From the NCBI RefSeq assembly GCF_005871085.1, contig NZ_VAUP01000005.1, positions 1-64,000 of the forward strand: a stretch of 64,000 nt of DNA, in the 5' to 3' direction. The DNA is from Xanthobacter autotrophicus. Lineage in GTDB: Bacteria > Pseudomonadota > Alphaproteobacteria > Rhizobiales > Xanthobacteraceae. The position numbers were made by a program, and so were the translations under genes. This document shows positions 17,579 to 27,689 of the stretch, piece by piece (the stretch's first letter is position 1; each line of letters begins with the position of its first letter). The notes beneath the pieces were generated by a model. The model saw nothing but the letters and a program-made list of their open reading frames with translations, was not told the origin of the DNA and searched no databases.

Positions 17579-19315
17579 ATGAGCGACGAGACCAAGGGCA
17601 AGCCTATGCGCAGCCAGGCCTGGTTCGGCCGGCAGGACAAGATGGGCTTCTATTATCGCTCCTTCCTGAAGAACAGCGGCTTCCCCCAGGACCAGTTCGA
17701 CGGCCGCCCGGTGATCGGCATCTGCAACACCTGGTCGGAACTCACCCCCTGCAACGCCCATTTCCGCACCATCGCGGAGCATGTGCGCTACGGCGTGCTG
17801 GATGCCGGCGGCTTCCCGCTGGAATTCCCGGTCTCCTCCCTCGGCGAGGTGACCATGCGGCCCACCGCCATGCTGTTCCGCAACCTCGCCTCCATGGATG
17901 TGGAGGAGGCCATCCGCGCCCATCCCCTCGACGGCGTGGTGCTGCTGATGGGCTGCGACAAGACCACCCCGGCCCTGCTCATGGGCGCGGCTTCCGCCGA
18001 TCTGCCGGCGATCGGCGTCTCCGGCGGGCCGCAGCTGCGCGGCGTCTATCGCGGCGAGATCATCGGCTCGGGCACCAACATCATCTCCATGAGCGAGCAG
18101 TTGCGCGCGGGAGAGATCACGCTGGCCGACTTCCACGAGGCGGAGGCGGCCATGAACCGCTCCGCGGGCAGCTGCATGACCATGGGCACGGCTTCAACAA
18201 TGGCCTCGATGGTCGAGGCTCTTGGCCTCGGCCTGCCGGAGAATGCCGCCATCCCCGCCGCCGACGCCCGGCGCAACCTGCTCGCCCGCATGGCGGGGCG
18301 GCGCATCGTGGAGATGGCGAAAGCGGACCTGAAGCCCTCGGATATCCTCACCCGCGCCGCCTTCGAGAATGCCATCCGGGCGCTCGCGGCCATCGGCGGT
18401 TCCACCAATGCGGTGGTCCACCTGCTCGCCATCGCCGGCCGGGTGGGCGTGGAGCTGACCCTGGACGATTTCGACCGGCTGGGCCGCGACGTGCACTGCC
18501 TGGTGGACCTCATGCCCTCCGGCCGCTTCCTGATGGAGGATTTCTACTATGCCGGCGGCCTGCCCGCCGTGCTGCGGACGCTGGGCGAGCGCGGGCTGCT
18601 GAATCGCGAGGCCCTCACCGTCAACGGCCGCTCCATCTGGGAGAATGTGGCTGAGGCGCCGTGCTGGAATAAAGAGGTCATCACCCCGTTCGAGGCGCCG
18701 TTCAAGGCCGACGCGGGCATCGCCATCCTCACCGGGAATCTTGCCCCGGACGGCGCCGTCATCAAGCCGTCCGCCGCCTCGCCGGAGCTGATGCAGCACA
18801 CCGGCCGCGCCGTGGTGTTCGAGAGCGTGGAGGAGATGCACCACGCGGTGAACGATGAGGCCCTCGACATCGACGCCTCCTGCATCATGGTGCTGAAGCA
18901 TTGCGGGCCCAAGGGCTATCCCGGCATGGCGGAGGTGGGCAACATGCCCCTGCCCGCCAAGCTGCTGCGCCAGGGCGTACGCGACATGATCCGCATCTCC
19001 GATGCCCGCATGTCCGGCACCGCCTACGGCACGGTGGTGCTGCACGTGGCGCCCGAGGCCACCGCCGGCGGGCCGCTGGCGCTGGTGAAGACCGGCGACC
19101 TCATCACCCTCGACGTGCCCGCCCGCGCCCTCAACCTGCATGTGAGCGAGGAGGAACTGGCGCAGCGCCGCGCCGCCTTTGTGCCGCCCGCTCCCCACGC
19201 CGAGCGGGGCTATGCCCGCCTCTACATCGACCACGTGCTGCAGGCCGATCGCGGCGCGGATTTCGATTTCCTCGTCGGCCGCACCGGATCGCCGGTGCCG
19301 CGCGACAATCACTGA
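17579..19315 (+). CDS. L-arabinonate dehydratase-like enzyme (IlvD/Edd family)
   Basis: 578 residues of the IlvD/Edd dehydratase family. Cysteines at positions expected for a [2Fe-2S] cluster are present: Cys58 in TPCNAHF, Cys126 in GCDKTTP and Cys199 in SAGSCMTMGT. The active-site serine loop is SDARMSGTAYG. The length and cysteine positions match the sugar-acid branch (L-arabinonate dehydratase of Rhizobium, 579 residues, with ligands at nearly the same numbers) rather than IlvD. It would turn L-arabinonate into L-2-keto-3-deoxyarabonate. The next gene, ten bases on, encodes a DapA-family enzyme fitting the following step. Another pentonate or hexonate substrate is possible. The ribosome binding site is weak (GGGA). 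Confidence 0.75.
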   Translation: MSDETKGKPMRSQAWFGRQDKMGFYYRSFLKNSGFPQDQFDGRPVIGICNTWSELTPCNAHFRTIAEHVRYGVLDAGGFPLEFPVSSLGEVTMRPTAMLFRNLASMDVEEAIRAHPLDGVVLLMGCDKTTPALLMGAASADLPAIGVSGGPQLRGVYRGEIIGSGTNIISMSEQLRAGEITLADFHEAEAAMNRSAGSCMTMGTASTMASMVEALGLGLPENAAIPAADARRNLLARMAGRRIVEMAKADLKPSDILTRAAFENAIRALAAIGGSTNAVVHLLAIAGRVGVELTLDDFDRLGRDVHCLVDLMPSGRFLMEDFYYAGGLPAVLRTLGERGLLNREALTVNGRSIWENVAEAPCWNKEVITPFEAPFKADAGIAILTGNLAPDGAVIKPSAASPELMQHTGRAVVFESVEEMHHAVNDEALDIDASCIMVLKHCGPKGYPGMAEVGNMPLPAKLLRQGVRDMIRISDARMSGTAYGTVVLHVAPEATAGGPLALVKTGDLITLDVPARALNLHVSEEELAQRRAAFVPPAPHAERGYARLYIDHVLQADRGADFDFLVGRTGSPVPRDNH

Positions 19316-19324
19316 AGGTGACCC

Positions 19325-20257
19325 ATGCCCACGTTTACTGCCGCGCGCCCCTTCAAGGGCGTGTTCCCGGTGGCGCCCACCGTGTTCGACGCCGCCGGAG
19401 CGCTTGATCTCGAAGGCCAGAAGCGCGCCATCGACTGCATGATCGATGCCGGCTCCCACGGCATCTGCATCCTCGCCAACTTCTCCGAGCAGTTCGTGCT
19501 CACTGACGACGAGCGCGACCGCGTCATGGTCGCGGTGCTGGAGCATGTGGCGGGCCGGGTGCCGGTGATCGTCACCACCACCCATTTCTCCACCGCCGTC
19601 TGTGCCGAGCGCTCGCGCCGGGCGCAGGACCTGGGCGCGGCCATGGTCATGATCATGCCGCCCTATCACGGCGCCACCTTCCGGGTGCCGGAGGCGTCCA
19701 TCTACGACTTCTACCGTGGCGTGTCCGACGCCATCTCCATCCCCATCATGGTGCAGGACGCCCCGGTGGCGGGCACGCCCTTGTCAGTGCCGTTCCTCGC
19801 CCGCATGGCCAAGGAGATCGGCAACCTCGCCTATTTCAAGATCGAGGTGCCGCAGGCCGCCGCCAAGCTGCGCGCGCTGATCGAGGCCGGGGGCGCGGCG
19901 ATCGAAGGTCCGTGGGACGGGGAGGAGGCCATCACCCTCATGGCCGATCTCGACGCCGGGGCCACCGGCGCCATGACGGGCGGCGCCTATGCGGACGGCA
20001 TCCGCCAGGTCACCGATCCCTATTTCGCCGGCGACCGCGAAGCCGCCATGGACGCCTACCAGCGCTGGCTGCCCCTCATCAATTACGAGAACCGCCAGTG
20101 CGGCCTCGCCGCCTGCAAGGCGCTGATGCAGGAAGGCGGCGTCATCGCCCACGAGACCGTGCGCGCGCCGTTGCCGGCCATGCACCCCGCCACCCGCGCC
20201 GGCCTGATCGAGATCGCCCGTCGGCTCGATCCGCTGGTGCTGCGCTGGGGGAAATGA
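19325..20257 (+). CDS. DapA-family enzyme, probable L-2-keto-3-deoxyarabonate dehydratase
   Basis: 310 residues forming a dihydrodipicolinate synthase/N-acetylneuraminate lyase-type TIM barrel. The Schiff-base lysine is in LAYFKIEVP (about residue 169) and the tyrosine equivalent is in MIMPPYHGATF (about 117). The AraD-type relatives dehydrate L-2-keto-3-deoxyarabonate to 2-oxoglutarate semialdehyde; others are aldolases, so the reaction is inferred from the upstream sugar-acid dehydratase nine bases before. The final 2-oxoglutarate semialdehyde dehydrogenase is not in this window. Start ATG 19325 is preceded by GAAGGTGACCC. Confidence 0.7.
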   Translation: MPTFTAARPFKGVFPVAPTVFDAAGALDLEGQKRAIDCMIDAGSHGICILANFSEQFVLTDDERDRVMVAVLEHVAGRVPVIVTTTHFSTAVCAERSRRAQDLGAAMVMIMPPYHGATFRVPEASIYDFYRGVSDAISIPIMVQDAPVAGTPLSVPFLARMAKEIGNLAYFKIEVPQAAAKLRALIEAGGAAIEGPWDGEEAITLMADLDAGATGAMTGGAYADGIRQVTDPYFAGDREAAMDAYQRWLPLINYENRQCGLAACKALMQEGGVIAHETVRAPLPAMHPATRAGLIEIARRLDPLVLRWGK

Positions 20258-20333
20258 TCTTCACCGGCTGATTGCGGTCGTCATCTTATGTGCCGTCGTC
20301 CTCGGCCTTCGACCGAGGCCGAGTGGGCCGCTC

Positions 20334-20387
20334 AAGCGCCGCGCGGGCTTGACCAATGGCCCACGAGCAAAGCTCATGGGCCATTGG
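20334..20387 (+). repeat. Paired palindromic hairpins between the DapA-family gene and galM
   Basis: Two adjacent inverted repeats: TCAAGC/GCTTGA around GCCGCGCGG (about 20333-20353), then a long hairpin with CCAATGGCCCA-c-GAGC (20353-20368), loop AAA, and GCTC-a-TGGGCCATTGG (20372-20387), that is 15 pairs with one mismatch. No T run follows. It may be a palindromic repeat element, an mRNA stabiliser or an attenuator; whether it recurs in the genome cannot be judged here. Confidence 0.55.
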
Positions 20388-20428
20388 CATACCCATGCCA
20401 GACCGCTGCCGTTCGAGGGCAAAAAGCG

Positions 20429-21496
20429 ATGACGACCCCCATCCTGCGCGAGAATTTCGGCCTGCTGCCCCACGGCCCGGTGGTGGAGCGGGTGCGGCTC
20501 ACCGGGGCCGGCGGCTTCGAGGCCTCGGTCATCACCTATGGCGCGGCGCTCCAGGCGCTGCGCGTCCCCGACGCCCACGGCGTCCTCGCCGACGTGGTGC
20601 TCGGCCATGACGACGCCGCCGGCTATGGGCGGACGCGCGATTTCTACGGCGTCACCGTGGGCCGCTTCGCCAACCGCATCGCCGGGGCGGCCTTCGACCT
20701 CGACGGCGCCCGCGTCACCCTTGAGGCCAATGACGGCGCCAACATGCTGCACGGCGGCGTCATTGGCTTCGACCGGGCGCTGTGGACCATCGAGGCGGTG
20801 GACGAGGACCCGGTCCCGGCGGTCACCCTGCGCCACATCAGCCCGGACGGGGCCGGCGGCTTTCCCGGCACGCTGGACGCCCGCGTCACCTACAGCCTCA
20901 CGGGCCTCGGCGAACTGACCATCGCCTTTTCTGCGGTGACCGACCGGCCCACGGTGGTGAACCTCACCAACCACGCCTTCTTCAACCTGGACGGGGTGGA
21001 GACGGCCGGCGACATCCTCGGTCATCACCTCACGCTCGCCGCCGAGCGCTTCCTCGCCACCGATGCTGCGGCGATCCCCCTGCCCGGCCCACCGCGCACG
21101 GTGGACGGCACGCCGTTCGATTTCCGCGCCGGAGCGCTCATCGGTGCGCGCATCCGGGACGACGACGAGCAACTGCGCTTCGGGCGCGGCTACGACCATA
21201 ATTATTGTCTTGAACCGACCGACACGCCGCGCCTTGCCGCTCGCGTGCGGGCCGCGCACTCCGGCCGGGTCATGGAGCTGCTGACCGACCAGCCGGGCGT
21301 GCAGTTCTATTCGGGCAACGTCATCGACGGGGCGGCGCAGGGCAAATATGGCCGCCTGCACCGCCAGTCCGACGCCTTCTGCCTGGAGCCGCAGGCCTGG
21401 CCCGACGCGCCCAACCGGCTGGATTTCCCTTCCGCCCGGCTCAATCCCGGCGAGACCTACCGGCACGTCTCCATCTATCGCTTCTCGACCCTCTGA
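20429..21496 (+). CDS. galM: Aldose 1-epimerase (mutarotase)
   Basis: 355 residues of the galactose mutarotase family. Typical segments are TVGRFANRIAGAAF (about residues 72-85), MLHGGVIGFDRALW (the first catalytic-site His region), VVNLTNHAFFNLDG with the catalytic histidine (about 176), and the closing VQFYSGN followed by the C-terminal acid region FCLEPQAWPDAPN. It interconverts alpha and beta anomers of aldoses, which suits a gene cluster oxidising L-arabinose through its lactone. The start at 20429 was chosen because the upstream extension runs through the palindromic repeats and lacks a start signal. It converges with pgi, leaving 17 bases between the stops. Confidence 0.85.
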   Translation: MTTPILRENFGLLPHGPVVERVRLTGAGGFEASVITYGAALQALRVPDAHGVLADVVLGHDDAAGYGRTRDFYGVTVGRFANRIAGAAFDLDGARVTLEANDGANMLHGGVIGFDRALWTIEAVDEDPVPAVTLRHISPDGAGGFPGTLDARVTYSLTGLGELTIAFSAVTDRPTVVNLTNHAFFNLDGVETAGDILGHHLTLAAERFLATDAAAIPLPGPPRTVDGTPFDFRAGALIGARIRDDDEQLRFGRGYDHNYCLEPTDTPRLAARVRAAHSGRVMELLTDQPGVQFYSGNVIDGAAQGKYGRLHRQSDAFCLEPQAWPDAPNRLDFPSARLNPGETYRHVSIYRFSTL

Positions 21497-21513
21497 GGCC
21501 GCGCGGGCTTCGC

Positions 21514-23130
21514 TCAGGAATTCAGGCTCAGGAATTCGCGGATGAGCGCCTGGGTAGAGCCATCCTTGCCGTCCGCCGACGCCCCCGCCCCCAGCATGGG
21601 AACGATGGCGGTGGCGAGTTCCTTGCCGAGCTCCACGCCCCACTGGTCGAAGGCGTTGATGTTCCAGATGGCGGCCTCCACGAACACGCGGTGCTCGTAG
21701 AGCGCGATCAGCCGCCCGAGGGCGAAGGGATCAAGCGTGCGGAAGGCGATGGTCACCGAGGGCCGGTTGCCCGGAAAGCTGCGGTGCAGCGCCATGCCGG
21801 CCCCGGCGGGGCTCAGCCGCGCCTGCGTCTCCGCGAGGCTGCGGCCGTTCATCAGCGCTTCCGACTGGGCGAGGCAATTGGCCACCAGCAGGCGCTGGTG
21901 CTCGGCGAGATCCGTCTCGTGGCCCTCCAGCGGCAGGATGAATTCCGCCGGAATCACGTCCGTGCCCTGGTGCAGCAGCTGGTAGAAGGCATGCTGCCCG
22001 TTGGTGCCCGGTTCGCCCCACACCAGGGGGCCGGTGGCATAGGCGACCGCCTCCCCCGAAAGGGTCACGCGCTTGCCGTTGCTCTCCATGTCGAGCTGCT
22101 GGAGATAGGCCGGCAGGCGGGCGAGCCGCTGCGCATAGGGCAGCACGGCGCGGGCCGCATAGCCCATCCCGTTGCGGTGCCAGACGCCGATGAGGCCAAG
22201 CAGTACCGGCAGGTTCTGCGCCAGGGGCGCGGTGCGGAAATGCTCGTCCATGGCATGGGCGCCGTCCAGGAACGCCTCGAAACGCCGCGCGCCCACTGCG
22301 ATCATCAGCGGCAGGCCGATGGCCGACCACACCGAATAGCGCCCGCCGACCCAATCCCAGAAGCCGAACATGCGCTCGCGGGCGATGCCGAAGGCCTCCA
22401 CTTCCGCCAGCGCCGTGGACACCGCCGCGAAATGGGCGCCGGCCACCGCTTCGCCCACCGCCGCCGCGATCCAGCGGCGGGCCGAGCGGGCATTGGTCAT
22501 GGTCTCGATGGTGGTGAAGGTCTTCGACGCAACGATGACGAGGGTGGTCCGCGGGTCGAGCCCCTTCAGCGTATCGGCGAGGTGCGCGCCGTCCACATTG
22601 GAGACGAAGTGCAGGCGCGGCCCGTCATGGAATGGCTTCAGCGCCAGCGTCGCCATGGCCGGGCCGAGATCGGAGCCACCAATGCCGATGTTGATCACGT
22701 CCGTAAACGGCGCCCCGGTGGATGAGGCGATGGCGCCCGAGCGCACGTCTTCCGCGAAGGCGAACAGGCGCGCGAAGGTGGCGTTCACCGCACCCATCAC
22801 ATCCACGCCGTCCACCGGGATGGGCCGGTTGGCGCGGTTGCGCAGGGCCACGTGCAGCACGGCGCGGTTCTCGGTGGTGTTGATGCGCGCGCCGTCGAAC
22901 ATGGCGTCGCGCTTGGCCTCCACCCCGGCGGCGCTGGCAAGGTCCATGAGGGCGGCGAGGGCCGGCGCCGTCAAATGGGTCTTGGAGAAATCGAGGAGCA
23001 GATCGTCCAGCCGCGCGGAGAAGGCGGCAAACCGCCCCGGGTCCGCGTCGAACAGGGCGCGGATGCGCAGGCCTGCGGCCTCGGCGGCCTCGACGTTGAG
23101 CCGCGCCCAGGCGGGGACGATGTCGGTCAT
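21514..23130 (-). CDS. pgi: Glucose-6-phosphate isomerase
   Basis: 538 residues, full length. The family signatures are present: [18 protein letters not shown] (about residues 146-163), the PGI block [19 protein letters not shown] (about 258-276), the active-site [11 protein letters not shown] (about 345-355) and [19 protein letters not shown] with the catalytic histidine. It interconverts glucose 6-phosphate and fructose 6-phosphate. The ribosome binding site GAGGGAGGA lies upstream. It follows eda by 34 bases on the same strand, so it is the last gene of zwf-edd-eda-pgi, where it can return fructose 6-phosphate to glucose 6-phosphate for the Entner-Doudoroff route. Confidence 0.95.
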   Translation of the reverse strand: MTDIVPAWARLNVEAAEAAGLRIRALFDADPGRFAAFSARLDDLLLDFSKTHLTAPALAALMDLASAAGVEAKRDAMFDGARINTTENRAVLHVALRNRANRPIPVDGVDVMGAVNATFARLFAFAEDVRSGAIASSTGAPFTDVINIGIGGSDLGPAMATLALKPFHDGPRLHFVSNVDGAHLADTLKGLDPRTTLVIVASKTFTTIETMTNARSARRWIAAAVGEAVAGAHFAAVSTALAEVEAFGIARERMFGFWDWVGGRYSVWSAIGLPLMIAVGARRFEAFLDGAHAMDEHFRTAPLAQNLPVLLGLIGVWHRNGMGYAARAVLPYAQRLARLPAYLQQLDMESNGKRVTLSGEAVAYATGPLVWGEPGTNGQHAFYQLLHQGTDVIPAEFILPLEGHETDLAEHQRLLVANCLAQSEALMNGRSLAETQARLSPAGAGMALHRSFPGNRPSVTIAFRTLDPFALGRLIALYEHRVFVEAAIWNINAFDQWGVELGKELATAIVPMLGAGASADGKDGSTQALIREFLSLNS

Positions 23131-23164
23131 GGGGTGTCCTCCCTCGCGCCTCGATGGTCCGGCT

Positions 23165-23802
23165 TCAGGCCCGCAGCGCCGCCGCGGCGCGGCTGAGGGC
23201 TTCGATGGCGGCCCAGTCTCCGGCCGCCACCAGAGCGCGCGGCAGCATCCAGGAGCCGCCGACGCAGATCACGTTGGGCAGGGCGAGATAGCCCGGCGCG
23301 GAGGCGAGGCTGATGCCGCCGGTGGGGCAGAAGGTGAGCTGCGGCAAGGGCGAGGCGATGGAGGCGAGATAAGCGCTGCCGCCCGCCGGCTCGGCCGGGA
23401 AGAACTTGGCATAGCGGTAGCCGTGCTCGATCAGCCGCATGGCCTCCCCCGCCGTGGCGATACCCGGCAGCAGCGGGATGCCGGCCTCGGCGGCGGCATC
23501 GAGCAGGCGCGGCGTGGCGCCGGGCGAGACCGCGAAGCGCGCACCGGCCTTCTCGGCCTCCTCGAGCTGGGCGGCGTCCAGCACCGTGCCGACGCCGGGG
23601 ATCGCGCCCTCCACCTCATCCGCCACGGCGCGGATGGCGTCCATGGCCTCGGCCGTGCGCAGGGTGATCTCGATGGCCGGAAGGCCGCCCGCCACCAGGG
23701 CGCGGGCGAGCGGGACAGCGTCCGCGGCGCGCTCAACGACCACCACGGGCACCACCGGCGCGCGGGACAGAATGCTGTGGAGACCGGACTGGATCTTGTC
23801 GT

Positions 23803-23806
<4 letters not shown>
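23165..23806 (-). CDS. eda: KDPG aldolase (2-dehydro-3-deoxyphosphogluconate aldolase)
   Basis: 213 residues starting at a GTG (23806) with a strong AGGAGG signal. The GTG overlaps the edd stop codon as GTGA, so the two genes are translationally coupled. The family pattern is clear: the general base region AIEITLRT with Glu (about residue 45), [31 protein letters not shown] and the Schiff-base lysine in YAKFFPAE (about 133), followed by FCPTGGI. It splits 2-keto-3-deoxy-6-phosphogluconate into pyruvate and glyceraldehyde 3-phosphate, the last specific step of the Entner-Doudoroff pathway. Confidence 0.95.
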
Positions 23807-25683
<1,877 letters not shown>

Positions 25684-25781
25684 GGCGGTCTCCTCCCGGA
25701 GGGATCCGCCTATCCTGTAGCGGGTCTTCCGGCAATCGGTCTCTTATGATCGTCTCTTATACGCGTATCTTGCGACCATCT

Positions 25782-25836
25782 CTTGGCAAGCAGGGCTTTT
25801 GGCAAGCAGGCCTTTGGCAAGCGGATCCCTTGGCGC
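25782..25836. repeat. Short direct repeats between zwf and edd
   Basis: Units with TTGGCAAGC start at 25783, 25799 and 25814, with a partial TTGGCG at 25830, giving a period of 15-16 bases. They are preceded by two TCTCTTAT copies (25740 and 25754). This 205-base intergenic region may hold a regulatory site or be simple slippage. Confidence 0.5.
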
Positions 25837-25888
25837 TCCGCTTCCCTCACGGGCGATGCCGCTCGGGAAGACAGCGCAACCTTGACCA

Positions 25889-27367
25889 TCAGTCGTCGCC
25901 GGACCAGGTACGGCCGTCGCGCTCGATGAGGGCGATGGCGGCGGCGGGGCCCCAGGTGCCGGCGGTATAAGGCTTGGGCGGCTCGCGGGAGGCGCGCCAT
26001 GCCTCCAGAATCGGGTCCACCCAGCGCCACGCCGCCTCCACCTCGTCGCGACGCATAAACAGGGTCTGGTTGCCGCGCACCACGTCCATGAGCAGGCGCT
26101 CATAGGCATCGGGGTTGCGCACGCCGAAGACGCTGGCAAAGCTCATGTCGAGGGGCACATGCTCGAGCCGCATGCCGCCGGGGCCGGGGTCCTTGATCAT
26201 CAGCCAGAGCTTCACGCCCTCCTCCGGCTGGAGCCGCAGCACCAGCACGTTGGCGCGGAGCGCGCCGGCCGACTCGTCGAACACCGAATGGGGCACCGGC
26301 CGGAAGGTGATGACGATCTCCGACACCCGCGAGGCCAGCCGCTTGCCGGTGCGCAGGTAGAACGGCACGCCCGACCAGCGCCAGTTGCCGATCTCCGCCT
26401 TCAGCGCCACAAAGGTCTCGGTGTCCGAAGTGCTGGACCCCAGCTCCTCCAGATAGCCCGGCACCGCCCCACCCGCCGAGGCGCCGGCGCGATACTGGCC
26501 GCGCACGGTGAGCTGGCCGGCATTGGCCTCGGTGATGGGCTGGAGGGCTTTCAGAACCTTCAGCTTCTCGTCGCGCACCGCGTCCGCGTCCAAAGACACC
26601 GGCGGTTCCATGGCGACAAGGCACAGCAGCTGGAGAATGTGGTTCTGCACCATGTCGCGCAGGGCGCCGGCAGTGTCGTAGTAACCGGCGCGGCCGGCGG
26701 TGCCGATGTCTTCCGCAACCGTGATCTGCACATGGTCGACGTGAGCATTGTTCCACACCGGCTCGAACAGGGTATTGGCGAAGCGCAGCGCCATCAGGTT
26801 CTGCACCGTCTCCTTGCCGAGATAATGATCGATACGGTAGACGTTGCGCTCCTCGAACACCTCGCCGATGGCTTTGTTGAGGGCGACCGCGCTCTCAAGG
26901 CTCTTGCCCAGCGGCTTCTCCACCACCACCCGCGCCCCATCGACGGCGATGCCGTGGGCGCCGAGGCGGGTGCAGATGGGGCCGAACAGGGCCGGCCCGG
27001 TGGCCAGATAGAACACCCGGATCATGTCCGTATGGGTGGCGATGAGGGCGGCAAGCCGCTCCCATCCACCCTCGCCTTCCGCCTCCACCGGCACATAGGT
27101 GAGGCGGGCGAGGAAGCGGGCCACGTCCGCATCCTCAAGATCGCCGGCGGGCACATATTCGGTAATGGCGGAGCGGGCGAAGGCGACGAAGGCCTCCGGC
27201 GTCATCTGCTGGCGCGAGGCGCCGACGATGGCGGCGCGCTCCGGCAGTTGGCCGGCGCGGTCGCGCTGGTAGAGCGCGGGAAGAAGCTTGCGCCGCGCCA
27301 GGTCGCCGGTGGCGCCGAACACCGTGAGGACGAAGGGTTGCACCGGAATGACGCGACTCGACATCAA
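25889..27367 (-). CDS. zwf: Glucose-6-phosphate dehydrogenase
   Basis: 492 residues. It has the NADP-binding FGATGDLARRKLLPALYQ (about residues 17-34), the active-site signature RIDHYLGKETVQNLMALRFAN (about 176) shown here in part as RIDHYLGKE, EKPLGKSLESA (about 150) and VQITVAEDIGTAGRAGYYD. It oxidises glucose 6-phosphate to 6-phosphogluconolactone with NADP or NAD and starts the zwf-edd-eda-pgi series. No phosphogluconolactonase (pgl) gene is found in the cluster. Two adjacent ATGs at 27367 and 27364 are possible starts. A good promoter lies about 80-110 bases upstream. Confidence 0.95.
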   Translation of the reverse strand: MMSSRVIPVQPFVLTVFGATGDLARRKLLPALYQRDRAGQLPERAAIVGASRQQMTPEAFVAFARSAITEYVPAGDLEDADVARFLARLTYVPVEAEGEGGWERLAALIATHTDMIRVFYLATGPALFGPICTRLGAHGIAVDGARVVVEKPLGKSLESAVALNKAIGEVFEERNVYRIDHYLGKETVQNLMALRFANTLFEPVWNNAHVDHVQITVAEDIGTAGRAGYYDTAGALRDMVQNHILQLLCLVAMEPPVSLDADAVRDEKLKVLKALQPITEANAGQLTVRGQYRAGASAGGAVPGYLEELGSSTSDTETFVALKAEIGNWRWSGVPFYLRTGKRLASRVSEIVITFRPVPHSVFDESAGALRANVLVLRLQPEEGVKLWLMIKDPGPGGMRLEHVPLDMSFASVFGVRNPDAYERLLMDVVRGNQTLFMRRDEVEAAWRWVDPILEAWRASREPPKPYTAGTWGPAAAIALIERDGRTWSGDD

Positions 27368-27449
27368 ATTCGCCTTGCAGTGAGGCCCGTCAGGTCGGGA
27401 CGACGGTCCGGAGCCTGGGTGGCGGCACGAGCCGGGGAGGCTCGGCGAG

Positions 27450-27478
27450 ATTTATGCGGCTGACCGCGCCTGCGTCAA
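27450..27478 (-). promoter_or_regulatory. Sigma-70-type promoter of zwf
   Basis: On the minus strand, TTGACG (27478-27473) and ATAAAT (27455-27450) are separated by exactly 17 bases. Transcription would start near 27443, leaving a leader of about 75 bases. The region around it is AT-rich compared with the surroundings. The rest of the 322-base divergent spacer holds a 20-bp tandem duplication and no gene. Confidence 0.6.
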
Positions 27479-27560
27479 TTAATAACTTCACATGATTTAT
27501 ATATTGGCCCGGAAAGCACACGCAAATACCGCACCCGGTTCAGTGGACTGCCGACGCCCC

Positions 27561-27600
27561 GATCAGCCGTTCCGGAGGCCGATCAGCCGTGCCGGAGGCC
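27561..27600. repeat. 20-bp tandem duplication upstream of the alpha-glucosidase gene
   Basis: GATCAGCCGTTCCGGAGGCC (27561-27580) is followed at once by GATCAGCCGTGCCGGAGGCC (27581-27600), with one mismatch. It lies about 90 bases before the start of the alpha-glucosidase gene, in the divergent promoter region. Confidence 0.7.
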
Positions 27601-27689
27601 GCGCGGCATTGCGCACCGCCGTCGCGCCGCACATCCTCCGGCACCAGATGATCTGCGGCTGGATGGCCGCAGACAGGAAGGGCGGATCA

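Noticed and set aside
27492-27689. Upstream extension of the alpha-glucosidase frame to an ATG at 27492
   Set aside because: The extra 66 residues run through the tandem duplication and promoter region, are not GH13-like, and the ATG at 27690 has a proper AGGAAGGG signal.
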